Below, in pieces: positions 12,238 through 24,332 of a stretch of DNA of 64,000 nt. This stretch comes from Callorhinus ursinus (lineage: Eukaryota > Chordata > Mammalia > Carnivora > Otariidae), in the NCBI RefSeq assembly GCF_003265705.1, contig NW_020312785.1:15938192-16002191 (forward strand), given 5' to 3'. Each line of letters opens with the position of its first letter. Positions within the stretch are counted from its first letter, which is position 1. The position numbers and the translations under genes were made by a program. The notes beneath the pieces are model-generated. The model made no database searches, was not told the origin of the DNA, and saw only the letters and a list, made by a program, of their open reading frames with translations.

Positions 12238-12243
12238 TGAAAA

Positions 12244-12437
12244 TTTTTTAAAAGATTTATTTATTCATTTGAGAGAGAAAGAGAGAGCATGAGCATAGAG
12301 AGGGGCAGAGAGAATCTCAAGGAGACTCCCCAGAGAGTGTGGAGTCTATGCAGGGCTTGATTCCATGGCCCTGAGATCACTACCTGCACTGAAATCAAGA
12401 GTTGGGCGCTCAACCGACTTAGCTACCCAGAAACCCC
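12244..12437 (-). mobile_element. Diverged CAN (SINEC) SINE
   Basis: Antisense SINE with tail TTAAAAGATTTATTTATTCATTTGAGAG, GATTCCATGGCCCTGAGATCAC and a degraded head (TTAGCTACCCAGAAACCCC). Many substitutions point to an older copy. An imperfect duplication (atgaaaattttt at the left; atgaaatgttt at 12438-12448) probably marks the insertion site. Confidence 0.9.
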
Positions 12438-12448
12438 ATGAAATGTTT

Positions 12449-12940
12449 AATACCATTGTTTTACTAGTTATCATATGTAAAATCATGTGAAAATTGTCAG
12501 CAGGCACTTTTTGAAATTATTTTAGGAGTTAACATTTATGAAAATATGTTTTTGAGATCTGGCTTCTTAGTTTTTTAGTAATGAATGATAAATACATTTT
12601 TGGTGTTTTGTTTTGATATTAGTTTCACATTTGATTGTTCCAATGACTGTACTTGCCTTGATAACTGTTATTAATTTTTCCCTGATATTATTACTGCATT
12701 GTTTATATGAGTGTTCAAAAATGTTTTTGATTTTTACTTTTTATAGCTGTAACTGTATCATAACACCTGAAAATATTTTATTAATTTATCAAATTGTTCC
12801 TAACCTACTCCAAAAGAGCTGTAGTAACTCTGCCTTTGCATAATATTAGAGAAATGTGATGAGATGTTTAACTTAAAATTTTATAATTACAAGGTAGAGT
12901 GTAACTGGTAACTGGATGCAGCACAAATATGTAATGTAAC
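12449..12940. other. Unrecognised AT-rich sequence
   Basis: No gene seen. The 76-codon frame at 12613-12843 is hydrophobic because the DNA is T-rich, and it resembles no family I know. Confidence 0.4.
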
Positions 12941-13930
12941 TGGATGATTAGGTAGGGAGAATAATTATTTAAGCTTTTGAATTGGGTTTGTGGTAATTTT
13001 TTAATGTAACAATAGAAAACTAAAAAAGCTTTTGGTACTTGGAAGTGGAGTGACACTGAATGATATACCTAAAATGCAGGAGTGGCTTTGGAACTAGACA
13101 GTGTGTGAAGCCTAGGAGAATCATGAGCATGGTAAAAATAAACTGGATGGCTTTGAACAAATTGTCAGTAAAAACATAGATGTTGAAAACATTGCTGGTG
13201 AGAGCTCAAAAACAAGTGAGGAACATTATAGAGAAATTCTAAATTGCCTTAGAAAAAACCTAAATTGACATGAACATACTGTTAGTAGAAATCTGGACTT
13301 AAGAACAGTGCCAGGGGTTTTTCTGAAGTATGGAACATGTTATTCCACACTGGAGGAAGAAGAGAAAGAAGAGTCCTTTTTATATGGTGGAGAAAACTTA
13401 GTGAAAATGTGTCCTGCAGTTATTTGGACAGCAGAATTTGGGACAAATTTGAATATAATAGCCAAAGAGATTATTTATTTATTTATCTATTTATCTATTT
13501 ATTTATTTAGAGCAGAGGCAAAGGGAGAGGGAGAGGGAGAGGGAGAGAGAATCTCAAGCCAACTCTGCTGAGTGGGGAGTGCAGAGCCTGACACAGGGCT
13601 CAATCTCACTACCTTGAGATCATGACCTGAGCCAAAATCAAGAGTCCGATGCTCAACTGATCAGGCCACCCAGGTTCCCAAGCCAAGGAGATTTTTAAGC
13701 AAAGAGTTGAATACTTTGCTTGGTTTCTACCTGCCACTTCTAACAAAATATAAAAGGAGGGAGATAAATTAAAGCAATAGGCATTAAATGAAAAGGAACC
13801 AGATTGATGAATTTGGAAATTTTAGCCTTACCAGATGACAACAATGCTAAAAGTCCAAATGCCAGTTGAAAGTGTGGCATAGAGTAAAGGGAGCATATGA
13901 CTATATAATTTGGCTCAAACATTAGGAAAA
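12941..13930 (+). mobile_element. MaLR (MLT1-type) LTR end plus internal fragment, split by a SINE
   Basis: Positions 12941-13022 resemble the 3' end of an MLT1/MaLR LTR (GGTTTGTGGTAATTTTTTAATG, then AGAAAACTAA). The internal-region start follows directly (TTGGTACTTGGAAGTGG, then AGGAGTGGCTTTGGAACT), as expected at an LTR/primer-site junction. Diverged internal sequence continues to about 13930, interrupted by the SINE at 13473-13680. This is a fossil LTR retrotransposon; I see no intact gag or pol frame. The right boundary is uncertain. Confidence 0.68.
13473..13680 (-). mobile_element. CAN (SINEC) SINE with expanded tail, inside MaLR
   Basis: Antisense SINE whose tail has become an (ATTT/ATCT)n microsatellite (13473-13508) and whose GA-rich block holds repeated GGGAGA units (13527-13550). 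The head ends GCCACCCAGGTTCCC. The target duplication is agccaaagagatt at 13460-13472 against agccaaggagatt at 13681-13693 (one mismatch). It inserted into the older MaLR internal sequence. Confidence 0.95.
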
Positions 13931-14310
13931 CAAAGGTCAGAATATTAATTTATAATAGATTAATAAGAGTGTGCCCTTAATCTCAATCAAATCAGAGGGA
14001 CTCTGTAAAGTCTAGTATTTTTACACAGCTATCTTGATAAAGCCCCAAAATAAAGAAAATATGATCTCAGAAATACCTGTGAGAATGTCTTTTACCTAAC
14101 GGAGTAAAACTCAGTCCAATTTACACACAAACCAAGTTTCTTGATAAATTTATATTATTAGAAACACTGCCATTTTCTACTAAATGGGACAAGAGAATAT
14201 CGAATAGAGAAAGACTGTTGAACTCATCAAGATGTAGTTGGAAATATGCTACTTTTCATAAAAAATCAATGACTCAAATGGCAGAAGTTAGAACTCAAGG
14301 GTTTTACGAC
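13931..14310. other. Unrecognised sequence, possibly continuing MaLR relic
   Basis: No gene seen. It may be the degraded continuation of the preceding LTR-element interior, but no landmark confirms this. Confidence 0.35.
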
Positions 14311-14347
14311 TTAACGTGGCTTAACGACTGAGCCACCCAGGTGCCCC
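14311..14347 (-). mobile_element. Isolated CAN SINE head (tail missing)
   Basis: Only the tRNA-like head of an antisense SINE is present (TTAACGACTGAGCCACCCAG followed by GTGCCCC). The middle and the A-rich tail are absent, whereas truncated retroposons normally keep the tail. A short repeat of 'cttaacg' just to the left suggests a deletion or recombination breakpoint. Confidence 0.8.
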
Positions 14348-14608
14348 TAAAAATTAAATTATTTTTACAATTGAGTTATTACTACTTACAACTATCCGCT
14401 TGTTTTAACCATTTATTTTCATACACACACAAGTATGAACACAGAAGAAATGTGATATGGGCAAGTAGACAAAGACATACACATAATGAAAGCTTCCGCA
14501 TAAACTTCCTCCACAAACACCAGGTACAAATACATTCATTTTTTTTCTCCCAGTTTTTTCCTTCACTCTAAAAAAAAAAAAATGCTGTTCAAAGTAGAAG
14601 TTTATTGT

Positions 14609-14708
14609 TATTCTTTTCATTTAATTGTCCAAATATGAGAGAAAAAAATTTCATTTCATATTCTTTTCATTTAATTGTCCAAATATGAGAGAAAAAAATT
14701 TCATTTCA
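14609..14708. repeat. Exact 50-bp tandem duplication
   Basis: Two adjacent, identical 50-bp units occupy 14609-14658 and 14659-14708, each starting tattcttttcatttaattgt and ending atttcatttca. No mismatch between the copies was seen. The identity implies a recent local duplication, or an assembly artefact. Confidence 0.95.
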
Positions 14709-17700
14709 AAGCAAAGTCAGTTCAAATTCCCTGTTCAAAGAGGAGATTTTAATTTTAATTTATTCTCAATAACTCATTATGTTGCATTAACAAAGCCTAG
14801 GCTCTAATACTGGTAGTTATAACCTATATCTTTTGGGTAGAGGCTTTTTCCCATTAGAAATAATCATAATTATGTAATCCTTTTTTAACATTATTTATAA
14901 ATTAATTATAGGAAATGAGTATTTGTCCTTAAGTATAGTTTTATCTCTACAGGAGTGAGAAATTAATAGATTATATGTGACCACCAAGAGAGCCATAATG
15001 GGTTAGTACCAACTTAATTTTTTCTTCTTCATCTGAGCCATACAATATTCTACTAGGACATATAAAAATGCATACTATGAATATAATTTGTTTAAATTTA
15101 TTTTTGTGTAATAGGTTATATAACTATCTTTTATTATTATATTATTAATCATTATATACTTATATTGTGGTAGTTATAATACATTATGCATTTATTTATT
15201 ATTATATTATATATTTCCTTATTATATTATATTATTATTATTACATTTCTATAACAATTTTATTTGGGGGGCTAATTGTGTCTAAACATATTCCTTTTTT
15301 TTTTTTGAGTACATGATTGGTAAGTTTAATTCAAAAGTTATAACCACTCCTGCCTTGTAAAAACAACAAAATGACCCTATCCAAATTAGATTGTGATGTG
15401 AATATAGGCTTATTTTTGATACAACTCTAGAAAAAAGTTGGCACCAAAAGCACACGATAAAATTACAGGCTTAATTAATAAAAATACAGGCTAATAATTT
15501 CTCAATGCAGCTTAGAGGTGGAGAACAGGATGCTAAGAGTTAATGAATTTTCCAAGTACAGGCAGTCCCCCGTGCCCCAATGTATAGAGTATTTTCCATA
15601 TATAAATGTCCACCTTCACTGGGCTCACAGGAGCAGAAACTCCTTTCCTGCTTCTCTCAGTGACCAGTCATTCAAGCATTTTAAACCCACTTCTATGGCC
15701 CAAAGGAGCGAAAGATGAGGAGAAAAGTAAGGCAGGGCGTCTGTCTCCACTGTGCAGAGGCTCTTGCTATAGTTCACGTTTGCCTCCATTCCTAACTCTT
15801 CTTCTCCCATCTCCACCAAGGTGCTTGCCAGTGGACAGAACTGGAGAGCTCTCCGTTTCATTGAGTGGACAGTGAAGTGAAGGGTGAAGTCACAGGGGCC
15901 AAGTACTACAATGTCAGAGTTCCTGGCAATCCCATTTGGAATTCACAAATCCTTTCTCGCATATTAAAAAGCAAAACAAAACATAGTCATTAATGATAGT
16001 TCATTTCTGCCATTAGAATATTGTGTTTTTAAGTTAAACAAGTTAGTGTATTTGGGATTAAACCCTAACCACCATTTGTGACATTTTTTTAATTGGGAAA
16101 AAAACGCTCTGAATTCCAAACAGCTTTCTTATAAATGGGCATTTGAAGAATGGCAGGAAGTACTTGAGAGAATCACATGAAATGAATTTCTTGGCTCCTG
16201 AGTGAACAGAGTAGTTAAAAGGGGAGAAAACTGTCATTGGTTGACAAAGCCATGTGCCAGGTGTAGAAGGTAGAGCTCTCAGCAGGTAGCTCCTGTAGGC
16301 ACTTAAGTGTCTAGGCTGCTGTAAGTGTGACTAAACCCAGAGTTGTTACTTTTCTAAATTGTAATAATGATGGAGACATTTCTAGCACCTGGCACTAGCT
16401 TTGTAGGCACTCATGCCCATAGTTACCTTCACCTAAACCCTCTCCTCTCTTAACTGTTCATCCAACATGAGTGAGTATGAGAACTGAGACTACAACCCTT
16501 TACGGGCCAACTGGGACAATTGTTTACCTGGAAGATTAAAGCAACATTACTGTGGGCAGCCCATTATATTTGCTGGCAAATATCATGGAATTGGCCAGTC
16601 GAGACTTTGTTGTCAAACTACTTAATCTTCTGGCCCAGTGTTTTCAGGTCTCTTCTGGAAACTGAATATGGTCCAGAGGTTCTGTGAAGTTCTATAAAGA
16701 GCAGCTAAGAAAACTTTTCTTCCTCTTTGGTGTACCTGAGCAACTGTCTTTTTCTTAGAAAGGTGTTAGAAGCAGATCAGGGTCAATAGCCGCTTTTGTA
16801 AAGTTGATATTTTAGAATAGCTTTTTAGATATCATTAAAGATTCAAACCTAAGAACCCAAAGATCTGGAGCATCTCTTCTTCCTACCATCAACAGGAATA
16901 AAGTAAGATATGTGAAGGATTTAAATAACCCCATTATCTGGACGCATGTGGACAGAGTTGCAGAAGTCAGGGGGCCTTGCAAACAGGAAGAACTTATGAA
17001 GGGACCTGTCCACATCAATGGTGGTGGGCAAAGGCCTAGACTGGAAGCTGATGAGAAAAAAAATTCACAGCAAACCCAGGCTGTGAATGAAAGCAAATGC
17101 ATTCTTTTTTGAACATCTGAATTCAAGTAATTAGACTTTGAAGTCAGCCTTGAATTTTGGATGTCTTTGAAATATATCTCAACTACAATTTTTATGGAAA
17201 TCAATTTAAAATAATGTGAATGTTTTCCTGAGATTTTCTCTAAGGTTAATTATTAAATAGTTGTTTTAAAGTTTTGGTTGTCACTTAGTTTTTAGTAGGA
17301 TTAATTCTTGTGAAGGCACCTCAACACTCATTTACAAGACTCTCTAAGGTTATCCACAACTTAAATTTTTGATATTTCAATTTAACACTAGGAAGATACA
17401 AAGACAAAACCCTTCTTTCTCAGATCTATGTTCCACTTAATTTCCTTTCTTGTACCAAATAAATGAGAGTGGGATTAGCCATGTAGTGTAGTAGAAAACC
17501 TCACCTTGGGTGTGGCCTGATCTCTGTATTGGTTAAGATATAAGCCTGAGGTACTAAAACAGATTTTCAAATATATGTTGCTAAAATAAGTTAAACAGCT
17601 ATTTATCCCTCACACAACAGTATGGAAATAAATGAGTCTTCTGGGATAGGTAAGAAAATTCTTCTGCTTTATTTTTTCCTTTTCTTGCTCCACCATCCCA

Positions 17701-18090
17701 GAACATTGTGCCTTTTGTAAGGACAAAGCTGGTGAATTGCCATGCCTAAATTTCAGCTGACAGAAAGTAGAATAGAGATAAATGAGTAGCTAACAAGAGA
17801 TTCAGAAATTGTACACATCCACTCACATCCTACTGGTAAGAAATTTGTCACATGGTCAAGCTTACTTGCAAGGCCAATTGTGAAAGGCAATCTTCATAAA
17901 GCCACATGCACAAATAAATGGAAACTGTGGAAGATGGAAAGAACAAGCTTGAGGAGGGCAGAGGGAGAAATCAACCAGCATTCTGGTAGTCTCCAAGACA
18001 ACATAAATTAATCACAATATTTCAGTATATATTTTCCAAAGTTTGAGAAATTCTGTCTGAAATGGCACTGTGTGTGAATTTTGCCACAGG
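14709..18090. other. Intergenic sequence without a recognised gene
   Basis: No gene, RNA or confident repeat. A (TTA/TA)-rich block lies at 15128-15245 and a T-run at 15295-15306. Positions 15540-15900 and 16380-17100 are somewhat less AT-rich than their surroundings and carry open frames of up to 130 codons on either strand (for example 16812-17204 minus), but these resemble no protein family I know. Overlapping frames on both strands argue against coding. Confidence 0.45.
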
Positions 18091-18094
18091 GTCT

Positions 18095-20397
18095 GGTCTC
18101 TGTCAGAGCCACAGAGAGCACAAACTAAAGATATGCTTGTGTTGAAAGCTCTTTACCTTTCCTTCAATTCTGAATGATAACCTTGCTAGGTAGAGTATTC
18201 TTGGTTGAAAGTTTTTTTCCTTTCAACACTTTGAATATATATCGTGTCACTCCCTTCTGACTTGCAAAGGTTCTGCTGCTGAGAAATCGGGTGATAGTCT
18301 AATGGGGGTATTCTTGCAAGTAAGAAGTTGTTTTCTCTTGCTTCTTTTAATGTTCTCTCTTTAACTTTTCACATTTCAATTATAATGTGTGTTGGTGTGG
18401 ATCTTTGGGTTCATCTCATTTGGAATGTGCTGTGTTTCCTGGACCTAGATGTCTGTGTCCTTCCCCAGGATAGAGAAATTTTCAGGCATTATTTCTTCAA
18501 GTAAGTTTGCTGTCCTTTTCTTTCTCTCTCCTTCTGGGACCTCTCTACTATAAATGCTATTCCACTTGATGTTGTCCCATTGGTGTCTTAAGCCATCTTC
18601 ACTTTTCATTTATTTATTTTTTCTTTCTGTGGCTTTGTTTGGGTCAGTCCCCCTGCCCTGTCTTCCTTGTTGATGGTCTGCTCTTCTGTGTCATCTAGTC
18701 TGCTGTTGAAACACTCTAATGTATTTTTCAATTAAATTATTGTATTCTTTAGCTCTGTGACTTCTATTTTGTGCTTTCTTATTTTTTCTATCTCTTTGTT
18801 GAAGTTCTTGCCATGTTCATTCATTTTTCCCAAGTTCAGTGATCATCTTCATGACCGTTCCTTTAAACTCTTTATCAGGTAGATTACTTATTTCTGTTTC
18901 CTTAAGGTCTTTCTGAGATTTTATCTTGTTTGAAAATATTCCTCTGTTTCCTCATCTTGCTTGACTCTCTGTGTTTGTTTCTATGTATTATGTGAAAAAG
19001 CCACCTCTCCCAGGCTTGAAGGTGTGTCCTTTACATGAGGCAAAACTTATTGTTCAACCTGGCCTTAGCCCTTGGATGTCTCTTGAACTTTTGTGATTGT
19101 CTGATTTATTCTTTATAGGTACCAGTTGTTGAGGGTGTGCCAGGACCTATCAGTGTTCCAAAGGGAATGATCTCAGTCAACACCTGGACTAGGCTGATTG
19201 GAAGCCAAACCTCAAACAGCAGCTTTGAAAGTATGCAAATATGTGCTGTCCTCTGAGACCACAACTGTAGACTGTTGACTTCCAGACCAGGAGGTCTGGA
19301 GGTATCCACGGGGAAACAGTTGGCAGGAATCAGGCCTTCACCTGAGTTTATAAGCTTTCTGGGAGGTATCAGTAAGCTGTGGTGAGGCCAAGAGAAGGTG
19401 CACAGATGGTTTGTCCCTGCCTCCATTCCATGAGAGCACCTCTGTAACCTTTAGATATGTGGCAAACCTGAAGCTTATCTCTGGGATTGAAGCTCCAGGA
19501 CAATCAAATGGGTCTTTTTCATGTATAGACTGGGGTTGTGTTTCAGTCTGTTGCCTGTATGGTGCCCTGGGTGTGATATGCTGCTTAAAACTGTCTTTCC
19601 AATAGTTACAGTCTTATGGGTCCTGGGAATACAAACCCCTTTGGCCACCAGAGCCAGGCAATCAAGACATCCCTTGTGTTGATTAAAATTGCCCACCAGC
19701 TTTAGGGAGCCCTGGGATAAGTTCTGGGCGCAGTACATACCTGTGACTTCAGCAAGGTTGTATCTGTCCATGCCCACCTGTAATAGCAAGATAGAGAGAG
19801 AGTGCAAAATTGGTGCTTTGCAGCACCTCTGTTCCCAAGGAAAATCCCAACTAATCTTTGCCCCTCCAACAGATATTTTCAGATTAGAAACTAAATCATC
19901 TTTATATACAATCCAGTCCCCTCTCAAATTGCCATCCTTTTGCTGGTTCCCTGGAGGAGTAAGAGTGTGTCCATGAGCCCCTTGAAAGGAGTGTCTCAGA
20001 TCCCTACAGCCTCAAGGGTCTCCCTAGACATCAGCCCCATTTGGTTTCCAAACCCAGACATTTTTGGGACCTCATGTCTTTGGTTATGTCCCAATGGTTG
20101 AGGTGCCCAATGTATGGCAGAAACCTCTTGCTCCTCAGGGAGAGGCCCCAGCACCATGAGATGTCTCTCTATTGTGTGTTGCCACCCAAGGGTGGGAGTT
20201 TTCACAAGATCAAGTCTCTGCCTCTCCCACATTTCTTGATATAGCCCTTTTATCCCTTATTGTGTAGGAAGCTGTTAAGCTAGTTTTCAGTTCTTTTTAA
20301 TCAGAAATTATTCTATATGTAGTTGGAGATTTGGTGTGTCCATTGGAAGAGGTAAGTTTGGGAACTTCCTATGTCACCATCTTGGGCCATCTCCTCT
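18095..20397 (-). mobile_element. Old L1 (L1M/HAL1-like) 5' UTR and ORF1 end
   Basis: On the minus strand this reads as an L1 5' end. It opens at about 20397 with GAGGAGATGGCCCAAGATGG, has a long, relatively GC-rich 5' UTR (about 20390-19020), then the 'gagatagaaaaaataagaaagcac' segment, ATGAACCCAAAGATCCACAC, and CAAGAATACTCTACCTAGCAAGGTTATC near 18200. The element stops about 2.3 kb in; ORF2 and the 3' UTR are absent. It is either HAL1-like or a fragment cut by a later deletion. Keeping the extreme 5' end is uncommon, since most L1 copies are 5'-truncated. Confidence 0.8.
19475..19927 (-). other. 150-codon open frame in L1 5' UTR (probably non-coding)
   Basis: The longest open frame of the window lies in the L1 5' UTR in the sense direction of the element. 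It carries no domain I recognise, is not ORF1 or ORF2, and sits in sequence that is normally untranslated. The less AT-rich composition makes a frame of this length plausible by chance. I list it only because it is the longest frame here. Confidence 0.3.
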
Positions 20398-22092
20398 TAG
20401 TTTATCTTTTCTGGCTGCTATATATCATTCTTCAATTTTTCTGAATGGATTGTTGGTTAAATGGCAAAATTGGGGTAAAAAGTTCTATTCATTTCTTTCT
20501 CTTATTTCAAACACAAAACTGAAAAAGAGAGGCAAGCTAAGGGGTGCTTTAAATATTTGTTTTAATAATTTAATATTATATGGAGGCTATATCTAAGGTA
20601 TCTGCATTTTGTAAGTCTTATTTTCATAAGATCATAAAAGGTGTATTAAATATGATGAACTAAAAATTATTATTGATATAAAGGACTTTCATGTGAACAT
20701 AAAGATTAGATTAATATAGAAACTAATAAAAATATAGTTGACATTCTCATGTAAGCCAAAATTATGACACAAAATTGCTTCCGCTGTAAAATTTTGGAGT
20801 AATGTGGGTGCAATTTCTTGTACATATTAGGACTTACTGAGTTTGAGAGTGCATGGTCTTTTTAGCTCAAAGTAGGAAGGGTGTGCCCATCTCTCTCATG
20901 TGGCTACCAAACAGTCTCTCAGTTATATCACAATTCTATACACTCCAAGGCCTGATGAGCAGTGCTGGGAAGGATGATGAAAAGACTGTGTGAAGAGGCA
21001 CTGCTCCTGTGGTTAAAGAACTGGTAGCTGTGTAGTTGTTGTATCTTTGCCAAGAGTAATGAATGTTGATCATCACCATTAGGCTGCATGTGGACAGCCA
21101 ACTGAAAACAATTCATGAGACGATTATAGAGTGAGTTCCCAATCTAAGACTGTATTGTCAAATGGACAACGTCACATGGTGGGAGGGTAAGTTTACATAG
21201 AGAGGACACTTGGTAGGATTTAAATAAGCTCCCCTGAATCTTTTTTTGGGGCTAGGAAATAACACAACGCTTTCAATGAAAATAAATAAGATGGCTCAAT
21301 TGATATGTTATTGAAGCTGAATAAATATGACTGTTATATGGAAAGGTTGGCTCTAATTGAAAGGCTAGCAAAAATTAGGTCTTCAGTTAAATTCATTCAA
21401 GCAAGATGCCATGTAATATAATGGTTAAGAGATATGACGATTAAATGACTTTACAGCTGCAAAGTATTTCTATAATGTCTACTACTTCCAGGCACTGTTT
21501 TATGTTATATACATATTTTAAAGCTCACACTTTAAAAAAATGGTTCAAGAATAAATTTCTCAAATCTATATAAAAGCAATGAAAACATGTCCATTCTCCA
21601 GTTAATGTAAGAAAAACAATTGAATAATATTTATCAAAGATATTTTATAGTCAATTTATTATATTTTTTAGATAAAACCTTATGAAATTAGGGCTGTCAT
21701 TCACATCAATGTGGAACCATTTACTTATTGTCTGTTAATATGTGGCCACAAGGAAAAGAGCAAATTCAAAATTGCTATTAAGACTTCTAGGTAAAATAAA
21801 CTTCATAAATATGTTACAGAGACTCGATTTTAATGTTCAATTAATTTTCCAATTCCGGTATTGATTTCCAACTCACTTTTTCATGATTGCCCTTCCAAAG
21901 GAAAAAAATTATGACATCCCATGATTAGTATGATTTTAAATTAGGTAGACAATTTATGTTAACTGTAATGGAAGCTTTATTAGAACCCATGTGGGTTATA
22001 TTAGTTTATACTATTTTTTTCAGTAAAATGGATTTTTTGAGAAATACCATGGTGGTCAGTATCAGTGCAGGTATTCTATGTACAACTATACG

Positions 22093-22098
<6 letters not shown>
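20398..22098. other. Intergenic sequence, possible MIR fragments
   Basis: No gene seen. Around 21412-21445 (GTAATATAATGGTTAAGAG) and 21476-21530 (CTACTTCCAGGCACTGTTTTA) short pieces resemble MIR-type SINEs in opposite orientations, at low confidence. The rest is unrecognised. Confidence 0.4.

Positions 22099-22137
<39 letters not shown>
22099..22137. repeat. (CA)n microsatellite
   Basis: An uninterrupted CA dinucleotide tract of about 19 repeats. Length is likely polymorphic. The overlapping Thr-His and Val-Cys frames are repeat artefacts. Confidence 0.98.
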
Positions 22138-22139
<2 letters not shown>

Positions 22140-23479
22140 TATATATGAAGGCATAAGACATTCTGAGAGACGGAAAGCCTTTCTTATGCTGCAAGGGTCC
22201 TGAAGCACTGGTCCTCAGGCCTGTGAGGGCAGCTGTGTCTGAGGGGAAAAGATTTGAATCAATTGAGAGAGGAAGAGTAGCATATTGCTTAAGAGCATTG
22301 TCTCAGGTATTATTGGTCTGTGGTTGAAAGGAAAATAAATCTACTTGTGATTAGCATATCAAGAGGAAATAAAGGCTTTTGGAATACTGCTGTATGAGTT
22401 TCAGCCTCAATATAGACCCTAATAGTTTATGTAAGTGTCTTGCAGAATGGCTACCATTCTGTTCTTGGTCCAGTTATACACTTCTAATTTCAGAAAAGTA
22501 TTTGAAAGAAGTAGGTTCACTTGATGGTAAGAAAAGTACACACAGGCTTACATGGCTGAGGAAACTGTGACCTTACCAACTCCTCTCTAGTTATACTGCA
22601 CCCTGAGTATACTGAGCCTGATATGATACTCCTACCTCAAATCTGAAAACTCAAAAACATGTCCAATTTTTTCAAGTGTGCAAGTAAGCCAACTTTAAAT
22701 TTTAAACCTTAGTTTGGAGAGGAGCGGTTGAATGTCCATTGTGTCTGATGTAACCTTCACTTATCCGGGAATTATCATCTTTAATTGTGAACCTACCCTC
22801 TGGAATGGATCATTGATCTAGACAGGTGATTCCTTTACATCCTAGGAGATATTATTAATCCCATTGTTTTGGTTTTTGACCCTGCTGACTTCCTTTGGTA
22901 GCTTTAGTATTTGGGATTAAATCATGTAACTATGGTGGTGGGTCCACTGTTTCTCTCCTATGTGGAATTTCCCCCATCTTCTTATTTGGGTGAGTGAGGA
23001 GAGTAGAGGAGGCTTTCTTCCTTCAAATCTCCATATCAATTGTGAATATACAAGAACTATATTTCCTTTCAGGACAGCAGAGGATGAAGATTAGCCTCTC
23101 ACAAATACCAACTTGATGGAGTTCAACGTTAACCTGAGAACAGCTTGTACAATAAGCTTTCCGTTCTCTGCTCCCTGGTCATCTCTGATGGTAGCTTCTC
23201 ATTCTTGACCTTCCATCTCATCTTCTCCCTCCCATTTGTTAAGAATTGTTTTTCCAATTTCATTCTACTCTTATACAAGACTAGTGTCACCTGGTTTCCT
23301 ACAAGAGAAAATTCAGTCCTGTGTACCTCTTGATATCTTTGTTTCTTATTCAGGGTGAATTAAAGGAAAGGAAAGAAAGCCCTTGATGTATAAGTGAGAG
23401 GAAAAAGTGGGAGAAACAAAGAACAACAGCTTAGTATTTTGAAGTACAGTGCTGCCCTAAATGTAACATATATACCAGC
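22138..23479. other. Intergenic sequence, short MIR-like piece
   Basis: No gene seen. Positions 22265-22330 (AGTAGCATATTGCTTAAGAGC) resemble the 5' part of a MIR SINE on the plus strand. The remainder is unrecognised. Confidence 0.45.
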
Positions 23480-24137
23480 ACTTGCCAAACTTGTATAGCC
23501 TTCCTACCACATACCAGGCAGTGTTCTCAGCAGTTCTCAGCACATTAAGTGAACAAAACAAAGTCTCCTGCCTCTTGGAGTTTCCCCATATGGTGAAGAG
23601 AGAGTAAATGACAAATAAACACAATAAGCAAATTAATTATTATAGGGGAGACAAGCCAAAAAGGAAAGAATATTAGGAGTATAGTGAAGGGTAGTTTAAT
23701 GTTAAACAGTGTTCAGGGCAAACCTCAATAAAAAGCAAATTTAAGCAAAAACTGAATAAAGATGCACAAGTCATCCAAGTACTTATATGATGAAAAAGCA
23801 TTCTGGACAAACACCTTAAGGAAGGAACATGCTGGAATTTTGAAGAAGCAACAAGGATGCTCGTATGGATGGAGCAGAGGGAAAGATTACCAGGATGCAT
23901 TAGAAAGTTAGCAGGGATCCTGATCACATAAGTCCATGAAGGAATTTATATTAGGATTCCCTCTGTGTGAAATGAGAGCCTTTGGATGGTTTAGGACAAA
24001 GGAGCATTTTAAAGGGATCATTGAGATTGTACAGCAATAGGGAAGAATTAGAGAGAATATTTATACGATTATCTCTAATCACGTACAAGATGATGGTGAC
24101 TCAAACCAAAGTCACGGCCATAAAGATGGTGAGAAGA
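23480..24137 (-). mobile_element. L2-type LINE relic (antisense)
   Basis: The order of motifs follows the complement of an L2 3' region: CATACCAGGCAGTGTTCTCAG, TTGGAGTTTCC, AATGACAAATAAACA, then further inward AGCATTCTGGACAAA, GGTTTAGGACAAAGGAGC and AAGATGATGGTGACTC. The copy is heavily diverged, as expected for an element predating placental mammals. The exact subfamily and boundaries are uncertain. A CAN SINE abuts its right end. Confidence 0.6.
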
Positions 24138-24332
24138 GGGGTGCCTGGGTGGCTCCGTTGGTTAAGCATCTGCCTTGGGCTCAGGTCATGGTCTCCGGGT
24201 CCTGGGATCGAGCCCCATGTTGGGCTCCCTGCTCGGCAGGAGCCTGTTTCTCCCTCTCCCTGCCACTACCCCTGCTTGAACTCTCTCTGTCTCTCTCATT
24301 GTCAAACAAATAGATAAAATCTTTAAAAAAAA
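24138..24332 (+). mobile_element. CAN (SINEC) SINE
   Basis: Full-length sense SINE: GGGTGCCTGGGTGGCTCCG, CTCAGGTCATGGTCTCCGGG, GGGCTCCCTGCTCGGCAGGAG, TC-rich stretch, and AAATCTTTAAAAAAAA tail. A candidate imperfect duplication (gagaagagg at the left, gggaagagg at the right) flanks it. The minus-strand 67-codon frame is the SINE read backwards. Confidence 0.95.

Noticed and set aside
16812..17204. 130-codon minus-strand frame overlapping a 66-codon plus-strand frame
   Set aside because: Frames on both strands over the same DNA and no family resemblance; chance frames in slightly less AT-rich sequence.
22006..22194. Frames rich in Val-Cys or Thr-His as repeat proteins
   Set aside because: Pure translation of (CA)n/(TG)n microsatellites; the same applies at 27777-28039, 29666-29905 and 54187-54470.
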